This document shows, one piece after another, positions 54,363-64,000 of a stretch of 64,000 bases of DNA (position 1 is the first letter of the stretch; each line of letters opens with the position of its first letter). Position numbers and translations under genes: made by a program. Source of the DNA: Astrocystis sublimbata (Eukaryota; Ascomycota; Sordariomycetes; Xylariales; Xylariaceae); contig JAJNNY010000044.1 in assembly GCA_022453515.1 (NCBI GenBank), positions 62,001-126,000 on the forward strand, given 5' to 3'. The notes below the pieces were generated by a model. It was not told where the DNA came from and did no database searches. It worked only from the letters and a program-made list of their open reading frames with translations.

Positions 54363-55343
54363 ATGTGGGATCCGGTAAAGGAAATCAGCGATCTGAAAGA
54401 TAAAGTTGTACTGATCACTGGAGGTGAGTAGCCATCAAGTCTGCCAGATCAGCCCGGTCCGTTGCTAAACTGAGTCGCAGGGACCGCCGGTGTAGGCAGA
54501 CAGTGTGTCTTGCAACTAGCACCGAAGAATGCAGGTCATATCTACTTCACCGGGCGAGATGCGGAACGCGGAAATGCGGTGATCAAGGAAGCGGCCGACA
54601 AGGGCAGCAAGACGCCCCTGACCTTCATCGAGTGCGACCTAACCAGTCTCGCATCGTGCCAGGCCGCCGCGCAGAAAATCATCACGGAGCAGACCCGACT
54701 CGACGTACTCGTGGCCAACGCAGGCGTGATGAACAAACCGCCAGGTCTCACAAAAGACGGCTATGAGCTGCAGTTCGGGACCAACTTCCTGGGCCACGCG
54801 CTGATGATCCAGAAGCTGCTGCCGCTCATGGAGCGCGTGGCGCGCGATGTTCCCGGCGCCGACGTGCGCGTGGTGCAGCTCACGAGCGTCGGCTTCCGCA
54901 GCACGCCGTCGGGCGGCATCCGCTTCGACGACCTGCGCACGGTGCAGGACTTGCCCAGCCGCGGCGGCATGGTCCGCTACGGCCAGAGCAAGTTGGCCGC
55001 CATCCTCTACGCGCAGGAGCTTGGGCGCCGGCACCCCAGCATCTGCTCGACGAGCGTCACGCCGGGAATCGTCGACACGGGACTCGTCGCAGAGCAGGGT
55101 GCGCTCCAAAGAGGTCTCATCTGGTGTGCTGCAAAGGTCTTCCAGGGCGGCATGTTCACCCCCGAGCAGGCGGCTGCGAGCGAGCTGTGGTGTGCATTCG
55201 GGCCTAGGAAAGAGGTGGTGCAGGGTGCGTACTATGAACCTGTTGGTAAACTGTCGACCATGACCACGCAGTACTCCAGGGACAAGGACCTGGCGGCTAA
55301 GCTTTGGGAATGGACGGATCGCGAGTTGAAGAAATGGCTTTGA
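54363..55343 (+). CDS. short-chain dehydrogenase/reductase of the terpenoid cluster
   Basis: Two-exon model for 307 residues: 54363-54423 and 54481-55343, joined in the cofactor loop. The Rossmann motif is TGGTAGVG (19-26), followed by Asn100-Ala-Gly, Ser156 (QLTSVGF) and Tyr187-x-x-x-Lys191 (RYGQSK), so all catalytic residues are present. The Arg after the second strand (FTGRDAERG) suggests NADP(H). The sequence is most like the retinol-dehydrogenase/WW-oxidoreductase branch of classical SDRs. In this cluster it probably interconverts a terpenoid alcohol and ketone. An AflR-type motif lies 207 bp upstream. Confidence 0.88.
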
Positions 55344-56018
55344 TTGTGTTTTGTTATAATAGTATTCCCCTCTAGTTGAGATTTGATTTATACCAACATT
55401 CCCTCTATGGCGTGCCAAGGCGTCCCCCAAGAACTGTACCTAGGGAGAGCGGCTACTTCACAAGCTCAATTATTTACTGTTTTAGATCGTTTCAATCATT
55501 TGTGAAATAACAGGTTTTTTCACTATGTTTTGTATACCTCATAGCCGATGAACACATGTTTAATCTCAAGCGATATTTACAACGCGTTTGTACACGTAAA
55601 AAGTCAGTGCATAACTAGTGATCCTACAGTACAAGTGTTAGGCCTGTAATATTAAGTTGGGGTAGCATGAAGATCGGATCGTCAGATACTATGTGGGTTG
55701 ATCGTTGGACACTATCCTGCAATTGGCTGGCATCGGTCAGTTGACCCCTGTTGAATCTATTATAGCGACAATCTATTATAGCGACATAGCATGAACCCAC
55801 TCCCGCCAGTGTTCCATTTACTCTCTCTAATTTTCCAACCCGTCGTATGCTGCTAACACTACCTAGGTATACATACACAACGATAGGGAATGTTGATACA
55901 AGAATTACACTATCCAGAAATTGCACCACCTGCACCGAAATGAGGCAGTCTCGTAAGCCTCCACAGCTAACTGCTACACGAACTTCTTCCGAGACCGGCC
56001 GCTAACCAGAGACCGATG
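55344..56018. other. convergent spacer between SDR and FAD oxidase genes
   Basis: 675 bp between two 3' ends. AT-rich, with a CCTAGGTA palindrome at 55862-55869 and a short TCTATTATAGCGACA direct repeat near 55757-55787. No gene is seen. Confidence 0.55.
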
Positions 56019-57704
56019 TTACTCCAGTGTGAATCCGTGACCCATGTAGTTTCTGAGGAAGTTGTCTCCGTCATACTTTTCGCGGATCCTACGGAGCCTC
56101 TGCAAGCTGTTCCCTCCGTACGACTCGAAGGGTTTCTGCTCGGGAGCTGCGTCGTTCAGGTAGATGAACGGATGGAACAGGTTCAGAGCTTCTGTTTTCT
56201 GTTGGATGGTAGAGGCAACGCTCCTGGTGAAAGCATGGATCGCCGCATCATCGGCCTCACGCGTCCACGTGCACGCGATCAACCCAGCTAGAAGGGAAAC
56301 AAGCATGTTAGCTAAAGTCTCAATGATCGGAGGACCCAACAAAACCTACCAATGAACGGCCCATCCTCAGGGTCAAGGTTTAGTGCGTTATGCCCGCTCG
56401 CCTTGGATGCTTCAAGCCAGGCCTTGGAAATAGGCTGGTAGGTGAGCGCGACAGTGGCATCAGGGATACTGGACAGGGCCTCATTTGCGAGGCTCACCAA
56501 TGTTTGGTTTGCGATACTGATGGCCCGGGGGTCCGCTGCGAAGCTGATAGACCAGTACAATTCCCTGGATCCTCGGTCGCCGAACGACTGCAGGAATGGC
56601 AGTATCGAGGTCCAAGATGGAACGACGACGCCCGGGATATTTTGAACAGTTGGTGCATCGATCTTCGTGAAGTTCTCGAACGCCCGCGGGTGCGCGTCAG
56701 TCCCCGGCGCGAACTGGATACTGATCAATTCCTGTGTACCGTTGCTGGGCGTGAGGGCGATAATGGCACTGGCCGCGACGTTGGGATCCTCAACGCCGCC
56801 TCCTGGTGCCAAGTATGAGTTCAACGCGGAGAAGAACTGTGTCTGCGCAGACTCGCCTCGACCATCCCAAACCGCTCCCCCGATGTAGGCCGAGGTGACG
56901 GGGAATGTCACGACGTCGAAGCGGGTCACAATGCCAAAGTTGTTGTGACCCCCATGCAGCGCCCAGAACAGATCGGAGTACTCGCCATGTGCCTTGGCTT
57001 CAACAACCCGCCCGTTGGCGAGCACGACCTCATAGGCGACGACAGTATCGCAACCCCAGCCTTTAGTGCTGCTGAAGTAGCTAATTCCTCCGCCGATCAG
57101 ATAGCCTCCGACGCCGACTGTCGGGTAGCGACCGCCGTTCGCCGCGAGACCGTACTGGCCCAACCAGCTATAGACATCCGCCCATACTTGGCCCGGTCCG
57201 ATGCTAGCAACAGTTTTGGCTTTGTTCAAGGTCTTCTGGTTGAGTCTGTTCATAGTGATCATGACCCCAGCATCTACCGACTGCGCTCCAGGAACCGGCA
57301 TATGGCCACCAGATCGTACGGCAAACCTCGAGCGCTCCCTTCTGAGGATCTTGACACCACCTGCGAGCATCCCAGCGCTCGAGGGCTCAAAGGTACATGA
57401 AGGGGAAAGTATACATGTGTTTGAAAAGAGTGCTGCGCGCGCAAGTGTTCATGTCAGTAATCTGCATCCCATATTCATTGGGTTAGGGATACGTTGACCA
57501 CGTACCGTGAGCCTGTGTTTGAAACTCTTCTGAAATAGGCCAAAAGACGTTGTGCGGATACCTGAACGAGAGATGAATGCATGCTCGCGCGCCTGGGGAG
57601 CCATTTTCACTTCTGGGTGCGGATGGCAAGGTGGCCCTTCCCACTACACTGGACACCGCGAGGCCCAACAGCAGAAAAACAGCAGAAACCATGTCGAACG
57701 GCAT
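56019..57704 (-). CDS. secreted FAD-linked oxidase with berberine-bridge domain
   Basis: Three-exon model for 516 residues: 57704-57506, 57432-56350, 56287-56019. Residues 1-22 form a signal peptide (FDMVSAVFLLLGLAVSSVVG). The FAD-binding PCMH domain carries RSGGHMPVPGA, whose His is the usual covalent FAD attachment site, and GGYLIGGGISYFS. I see no second Cys attachment site. The C-terminal BBE segment is FIYLNDAAPEQKPFESYGG followed by LRRIREKYDGDNFLRN. Such enzymes oxidise alcohols or dehydrogenate natural products with O2. FAD oxidases of this type occur in several fungal terpenoid clusters. Its secretory leader implies that one step takes place in the secretory pathway or outside the cell. 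Confidence 0.88.
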
Positions 57705-58583
57705 GTTGTAGTATTTGAGAGACTGCGAGGAATGTGTCCAGTCTCTTTTCAGGCTATCGAGGCTGGATCATTCCTCATTTTTAAAGCCCACTGGGGAGGT
57801 AGCTCATGACGAGGACCCTCCGGTCCTTTCCAGGTTATCGGAGAGAGACAGAGACTCGAAAACAGCATGGTCTCGTCGCGGGGCATAACCAGGAGGACCG
57901 ACTGGAAGGTGGTTCCATCCATAGCTCATGGGATTTGGAAAATGCGTAGCAATGGGATCATCCGTAGCGGTTTAGCTACCACAGCCACGCGGCGAGGTGA
58001 TCATCAGGATGGACACTATTGATCAGGAGGACGAAGTCTGACTAGCTGGGTAGCATGATGCCCCAGTGAAGCCTACCGTTAGGCCTACCGTTGTGATGTA
58101 ACGCGCCACCAGGCACACAACGCGCTCCGGTGTACATCTCCGGTCAGCGTGGGCTGTCCATATATAGAATAGGCAGTGAATAGTCGAAGATCTAGACACC
58201 AATTGGAAGCCTTCCCATCAATCTAGATAGCTAGCTAGCTGCATGTCACTCAGCTGATGCTCGAGCTGAGTTGTATATTAATAGAACTGGGTGCTGTAGA
58301 GTAGGTGTGCACCAACCACAGCCAATTACCGTCACGTCTAAGCCAGCCGCATCCTTTGCACTGATTACTACGTATCGACATTGAGAGCTAGTTTTGGTAT
58401 CTACCAGGGGCTAGGACCCCATGCTCTTCATATTGCATGTTGGGTGCATTGCCTCATCCTCTTCTATCTTATAACAACACTCACAGATATCGAGAGAAGC
58501 ACGTGAGCACCGTTTACAACAGTCTTAATCTGCCAAATGTATTCTTAATAAAGCTAACAGGCGTAGCACAGCTACCTAGGTAT
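57705..58583. other. spacer between FAD oxidase and P450 genes
   Basis: 879 bp containing the oxidase promoter and the P450 3' region. A CCTAGGTA palindrome lies at 58575-58582, next to the P450 stop codon. No gene is seen. Confidence 0.55.
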
Positions 58584-60683
58584 TTACGACAGATCTCTCT
58601 CAATAAATCGTGCTAGAATCGGCGCTTTCCACCACATGATATAGCATCGTGACTCATCTTCCCAGTCCAAATCCTTGTTCACAAGTTCCCAGTCATACCT
58701 GAAAGCCATTTTGGTGAGACACAGGGCCATTTCCATGAAAGCAAAACTGTGATATCGCCTCTTAGTACTGCTCTATTGTGCTCATGTTGAGGGGTCCCTG
58801 ATAGGCATGTACTTACTTCCTCCCGAGGCAACCTCGGTAGCCTAGTGAGAAAGGCTGACTAGCGTCCTTGATATCCCGACATTCTGGGTCAAGCCAGCGC
58901 TCTGGCTTGAAAGTATAGGGGTCATGGAAGTTCGCCTCGTCGTGCGTTACGGCCCATGCGCTTGTGTAAACTTCGGTCTACCCGTAAACATGATTGTCAG
59001 CAAAATCACGCTACACTTCTCTCTCGGTGATACATGGGGGAAATCCTACCCCTGCTGGAACGTAGATGCCGTCAATAACCAATCCGGGGGAAATACGCGG
59101 GAATCCCTGCGCTCCAGATGGATGAATGCGAAGAGCCTCGTTCATGACCGCCTTGAGGTATGGCAGCTGAAGTGCCGATGTCGCATCAATCTCGTCATAC
59201 GATTTGTAACGCGCTCTGATTTCTTCAAAAAGCTTCCCCTTGCAAGTCGGCGTCTTGAGAAGATAGTAAAAAAGAGCTGAGAGTGTATGCGCAGTTGTTT
59301 CCCCGCCCGCTATTCTTTACAATGTGTGAGTCATGGTGTAAAAGCGTGTCTACAATGAGGGCTGGCCTGTGCATATTTGAATGCTTTGTAAGTTTACTTA
59401 CATCAGTGTCGATGCGTGAGCAGTCATCTCTTCTTGAGAGACATCGCCTGCTTTGACCTTGCTGACTAGATTTGTGAAGAAGTCTTGCCGCGTGTTATCG
59501 GCATCAAGTCTCCTGTTCTTTGTCAATATTCCCTTTGTCTGAAACCATCAACTGGTTCACATGAACAAGTAGTGTTCATACCTTTGCACTTTTGTTCGGC
59601 TATGCTCAGTGTGCTCTCGACGAATGCGAGTGGTAAGAGATGGCAGGAACCATCCCCCAATTGTCGCCAGGAGATGAAAACGGCGGAGATTATCTACGAG
59701 CATTACCTCGACTAAGTGCTCCAGGATGAGTTTCAGCCAAAAGTGACTTTTTTCTGTATTCGATGAACGTGTCAATGTAAAATTCTGCTGTTTGGGATGT
59801 CCAGCAAGTAAAATGGACGTTACCTTCCTGAATACAGCCGAAACTCTCCCCAAACGCCATTTCTCCAAGGATATCGAACGTAGCCATCTCAAACCACTTC
59901 ACAATATCGAATCCTTGCGGGTTCCGCTTTGTTAGGTCGCCAAGCTTATCGATGAAGCGGTCCCAGCACTGCTGCACGAGGGCTTCCTGCGCATTCAAAG
60001 CCTGTGTTGAGAATGCGGCCGCGAGGCTTTTCTTCTTAAGCGCGTGTTGACGCGGGTCCCGCTCCGACCCGATGCAACCTGTCTTGAAGCCGGCACCAAA
60101 GGTGTCGTAGAACTCGCTCTTGATAATGTGCTGCTGGCCGGGTGGCGGGGCGCCATAAATCGCTTTCCAAGATTCTACTGATGCGAATGATAGTTCATTG
60201 GGAGACACTCGGAAAACGGGCCCTGATCGCAATGAGTCATCCTTCTAATTGAAATCTTGAGCAAGTTTGATAGCCACCAGACTAGGCTTGCCCTTACCAT
60301 ACTTTTGATGTTGTTCCTGAATCGCTCGGTGTGAGCGACCGCTCATCGTGTGCCAAAACCGCCATAGCTTTTCAAGCATATCAGTATCAGCGGGGCATTA
60401 CACAATGACTTCTTGTTTTACGTATTACTCACCAAAGATGCTCGTCCCCAAAATGGACCAGGAATCTTGGAAAGAGGATGAAAGTATACGTTGTAAATGG
60501 CTCGGGTCAGTACGTAAGCTCCTAACTGGCCTTGAGGTTAGGTTTCTATTTCTCAACAAGTTCAGATTATGCGGCAGTTTGGATTCATCTCACAATTGTT
60601 ACCGCGAGCTTGAGAGCAGAGCTCGCGCTGACCCTGTCTCCCAACCCCAGAGTCCACGGTGAGAAAACTACGCTTTCAGTCAT
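58584..60683 (-). CDS. cytochrome P450, trichothecene-hydroxylase-like (CYP65-like)
   Basis: Nine-exon model for 507 residues: 60683-60594, 60525-60433, 60367-60298, 60222-59824, 59753-59582, 59512-59402, 59314-59050, 58977-58817, 58746-58584. All joins keep the frame. The N-terminal anchor runs into AIYNVYFHPLSKIPGP and KYGPVFRVSPNELSF, the signature of fungal P450s related to isotrichodermin C-15 hydroxylase. The I-helix is LIIAGGETTAH, the K-helix EALR, and the heme loop FSLGYRGCLGR with ligand Cys450. The acceptor of exon 7 (TTGTAAAG) was chosen over a TAG 4 nt further because only it keeps the frame. It is divergent from the next P450. Likely substrate is a cluster sesquiterpenoid. Confidence 0.87.
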
Positions 60684-61452
60684 CTTGACCTGAAGCTGTT
60701 GTTGATCTGGAGATGGCAAGGGAGATTCTCTAGATTTGTGCTCTGTAGTGGGGGTCACAAAAGCGCGAGTTGCGTCTATCGTTAATTACGAAAGGATGCT
60801 ACCCAGCTAGGGACTGTGGCACTGGACTGACATGGACAACTGGACCCTAGCTGTCAGCACTTACCCTGGAATCTTACCTGGAGGCTCGATCCCTGTCATT
60901 AATGGCCTGGAGCTTACCATGATTGGTGAATCCCGACCCCCCGATCTATCTTAGTCCGGACTTGGCTCGCCCACCACGGAGCTTACCGTGATCAGTTAAC
61001 TCCGACCGATTTCGGCCAAGACACAATCTGCTATTCTTTCGAGATTCAGAGCCCAAGTCAGGGAGTGCCACATTTCCGGGCTCACTGATTCAATTAGACT
61101 TGGTTGTGGTTGATAACTTGTACTGCTACCAAGCAACGAGATTGCCTCGAGCTAGATTGGCACTTACTACAAACCAACTACCATTCGGAGAAATCAATGT
61201 TAGTTGAGCCAAGGGACTAAAATAGGTTAGATGATACAGAGCATTGGGAGCCAGAACTCGAATGCAGCCATAATTTGTTTACCGCATAGCTATTACCATT
61301 GTGTCATTGTTCGAATTCAATAGTAGCATTGACCAGGCTCAATTATGCTCGAGTATCGCTCACATCAAACATCGTGACATAGTACGATGCATACACACAC
61401 ACACACATAGAACGCCCCCTCCATATTCCTAGTACCAACAACGTCATTTAAT
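60684..61452. promoter_or_regulatory. divergent promoter of two P450 genes with repeated CTTACC motifs
   Basis: 769 bp between divergent start codons. The decamer GGAGCTTACC occurs at 60909-60918 and again at 60978-60987, each followed by TGAT and then a CCGAC-type block. CTTACC also occurs near 60861 and 60876. An everted CCGA-TT-TCGG lies near 61006. These repeats make it a candidate co-regulated promoter. An (AC)n run is present near 61392-61408. Confidence 0.5.
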
Positions 61453-63356
61453 ATGGTGATCATATTGTCAGCTACGACGGTCGGAACCTCGATTCTTATT
61501 ATCGTAGCCGTCCTGATCATACGTCTGGTTCGTAACACCTACAAGGCGAGACGGACCGGTCTGCCTTACACTTTCACATTATTACATGAATTAGAGACAT
61601 GGGCATACATCACCGACCCTGTATTACGTCGTTTCTGCCGCTCTCACGTTCTGAGCGGCCGGGGATGGCCACGATGGGCTCGATTCATGATCAAAGATTG
61701 GCATTATGAGGACAAATATCGTGCTCATGCTGAGCATGGCCCTGTCTTCTTGGTCGTTTCGCCCTCTGGTATTGTGTGTTATGTAGCAGACGCCACCGCT
61801 GCGAACAACGTCCTCACCCGCCGAAAGGCTTTCATTAAGCCACCAGAAAAGATGAGTGAGTTTCATGGTCTATCTTGAAGTGAAAGATAATTATTGACGT
61901 TCTTTTCTCTTGTTCCCAGAGATGCTGGAGCCTTTCGGCCCTAACATAGGATCCTCGGAGGGTGAACTCTGGAGAACTCACTCACGCATCGCAACACCCA
62001 CATTCAACGAATCAACCCTCAACTCAGTTTGGCTTGAAACTCAAAAACAAGCTGAGAGCCTGAAATCATCGTGGCTGCGTGGTGAGATCGAAGTGTTCGA
62101 GGGGATCCGAACATCAACAATGAAGACGATGCGGAACGTGAGTTTTGGTTCTGACACAGATGATGAAACTCGGCAAGTTAGACCATCGGCACACAAGTTG
62201 TCGCTTCTCGAGGCTCTGAATGGCGTTGTGATGCATCTACCGCATATCCTTCTAGTCCCAACGCTTATACTGCGCCACTCGCCGTGGAAGGTGGCGTACA
62301 CAGCGTATACAGAGATGGACACCTATATGGACGAACTTCTCTATGAAACGAGTCAAGATATCGATCGTGGACTAGTAGAAACCTCCAGCAGTCATAATCT
62401 TCTGGGTGCGATTCTCAGGCACAGTCGGAAAACCGAGGCTGAAGGTATTGACTTAGACGAGAAACTGGGGGCGAAGCTCAGTCTCAGCAATGAAGAAATA
62501 AAGGGTAATCTGTTCATTTTCTTATTGGCAGGTAAGATACGATTGCCTACACTGCCTCGTCACTTTATGCGGCTGACAGACCATTTCAAGGCTATGACAC
62601 CACGGCAAATACCATCATCTACTCATCCATAATTCTTGCGCTTTATCCTGATATTCAAGATAAGATTGTCGCAGAGATCGACAGCTATTACGAAACTCCG
62701 CTGGAAAAAGACAGTCCTGCTAGCGAATCAGTATCCCAGCTGCTCGGAAATTTTCCGTATCTGCTGTCATTCATGGTATGTTACCTGACTGAATGAGCGA
62801 GCTCAATTGATCATAGCAGAGGTACTGACTGTCGCAGTATGAAATGCTCAGGGTGTTTCCTGTCATAAGGCCAATTGCCCGGCGAACAACCACAGCCCAG
62901 AAGCTCATTGTCGCAGATGGCGACGTAATTCTACCGGCCGGAACCGACGTCATTGTAAACAACACTGCACTGCACTTCTCAGAACTTGATTGGCCGTCCC
63001 CCGAGATCATTGACCCCCAACGATGGATGGTACCCGACCCTCACAGTTTTGATCCGTCAGTTCAGCCAAGCGAGTACGAGGAGTCCAAGATGCGCGAACG
63101 TTTCTCAATAATTCCTGCCAACCGCAAAGGCACATTCATGACCTTCGGCGAGGGACCGCGAGCGTGTCTGGGCCGTAATTTTGCCAAAGTCGAGTTTGTC
63201 GCTTTCTTTTGCAGTCTTCTTCGCGGATGCAGACTGAGACTGGGCGACGATGTCAATGCGGAACAGGTAGAAAAGGAGCTGAGACTCCTCAGTGGCGGTT
63301 CTCCGGTTACCTTGGTCCCACCAGATCTTGTAGATGTTAAGCTTGTTCCTGCCTGA
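61453..63356 (+). CDS. cytochrome P450 monooxygenase, third of the cluster
   Basis: Four-exon model for 572 residues: 61453-61855, 61920-62531, 62591-62775, 62838-63356. A membrane anchor lies at about 3-24 (IILSATTVGTSILIIVAVLI). The C-helix region reads GELWRTHSRIATPTFNE. The I-helix is split by intron 2 and reads LAGYDTTANT after joining. The ExxR is EMLR (402-405). The heme loop is FGEGPRACLGRNFA with ligand Cys510, a perfect FxxGxRxCxG. The pattern is nearer to CYP3/CYP4-like fungal P450s than to the other two P450s of the cluster, so the three are not recent duplicates. It likely adds a further oxidation to the terpenoid. Nothing recognisable follows to the window end. Confidence 0.87.
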
Positions 63357-64000
63357 AGTGTACCGCCGCGGCAATGACACAGGCACGCAGTGGGGAAAAT
63401 AAAAGAAGAATTTATAGTAACAACAATCCTATAACTGATCGACCGGCTTCGTCGGTTCTAAATAATCAGGTAATATTTATTTAAGATGCGAATTGTTCAT
63501 TGTGTGTATGACAAAGCATTGAGCCATTGGTCACTCTGGATATCGCGAGTTGGAGCACCAAATCATCAACAGTGAACTAGCACATCGATTATCCATTCCG
63601 AAAAAGTGAATTAAACTGAAGAAGTCATGTATTAATAGAGCATGATACCGTGGCATTTGATTCCTTCACGACATTGTTCAACTTCCTAGGTAATCTTTCC
63701 TGTCTCTCGTCACCACATGCACTATGACACTAGCGTCCACAACCGCATGAGACAGGGCACGCTTTCTTATGCAAGATCCTCTAGTCCGAAATAACTCGAA
63801 CCTAATCATCAACCCCATCTTGACAAGGCCACATCTGGTTGTCGCCAAGTACAGGTACCTGTCTGATGTCATAGAGAAGATGCCGATACCAATTTTGCAT
63901 CACTACCAGAACGAGTTTCAAACAACATCATATACTATTATGACCCGATACAGAATATGGAAACGAAAGTCACTCATGTGTTGTACCACGATGATACCAC
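63357..64000. other. right-edge spacer
   Basis: No gene is seen in the last 640 bp. A CCTAGGTA palindrome lies at 63685-63692. The cluster may continue beyond the window. Confidence 0.5.

Noticed and set aside
54639..55430. 263-codon minus-strand ORF
   Set aside because: Antisense shadow of the SDR gene, which has all catalytic residues.
59311..59320. TAG acceptor at 59311-59309 region for exon 7 of the minus-strand P450
   Set aside because: It would give a frame reading IGRG instead of the expected LIIAGGETTAH; the AAAG acceptor just upstream keeps the I-helix.
43215..63356. Direct assignment to the PR-toxin, botrydial or trichothecene pathway
   Set aside because: The enzyme types overlap with these pathways, but gene order and orthology cannot be established by reading alone. 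The cyclase motif argues against botrydial-type and does not prove PR-toxin-type.
1..64000. CRISPR arrays, rRNA genes, bacterial operons, riboswitches and telomere repeats
   Set aside because: None seen. Gene structure is eukaryotic throughout, and the short tandem repeats found lack the spacer pattern of CRISPR.

Overview
This is nuclear DNA of a filamentous ascomycete (Pezizomycotina; a Dothideomycete-like fungus is my best guess, not proven). Genes are split by short introns of about 50-115 nt with GTRAGT-type donors and CTRAC-type branch sites. Coding exons are GC-rich, spacers are long and poorer in genes, and the recognisable proteins (GH54 arabinofuranosidase, NDUFA12, PGS1, QTRT2, an LCCL membrane protein, an AflR-type Zn2Cys6 factor, several P450s) are fungal in character.

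Left part (1-30 kb). Intact genes are sparse: a secreted GH54/CBM42 arabinofuranosidase (3.3-4.8 kb), an unrecognised gene with 25-residue Pro-rich repeats (11.3-12.4 kb), and a divergent pair at 18.1-21.2 kb coding for two mitochondrial inner-membrane functions (complex I subunit NDUFA12 and phosphatidylglycerophosphate synthase PGS1). Both members of the pair carry a GC-AG intron, and NDUFA12 has a 7-nt microexon. Around them are long stretches of decayed coding sequence and old repeats: unrecognised minus-strand remnants at 6.6-8.6 kb, diverged tandem modules at 21.6-22.85 kb, and remnants at 22.9-28.3 kb ending in a broken GH18 chitinase whose catalytic Glu is a Gly. A scrap of Ty3/gypsy integrase lies next to a tRNA-like, intron-containing Pol III unit at 29.3-29.9 kb.

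Middle part (30-43 kb). Ordinary housekeeping and secreted genes: QTRT2 (queuine tRNA-ribosyltransferase subunit) divergent from a polytopic LCCL-domain protein, a small cysteine-containing probably secreted protein, a secreted alkaline phosphatase, and an Ala-rich protein of unknown function. The spacer at 41.9-42.5 kb holds three diverged copies of a roughly 200-bp unit.

Right part (43-63.4 kb). A secondary-metabolite gene cluster: BAHD-type acyltransferase, class I sesquiterpene cyclase with a DDxxE motif like aristolochene synthase, a P450 divergent from the cyclase, an AflR-like Zn2Cys6 activator, a short-chain dehydrogenase, a secreted berberine-bridge-type FAD oxidase, and two divergent P450s. 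The expected logic is cyclisation of farnesyl diphosphate, repeated hydroxylation and oxidation by three P450s, SDR and FAD oxidase, then acylation, under a cluster-encoded regulator. The enzyme set resembles eremophilane (PR-toxin-type) clusters, but the product is unknown. No transporter is visible, and the cluster may continue beyond 64 kb. All exon models were built by hand from splice signals and frame continuity, with no transcript or database support.
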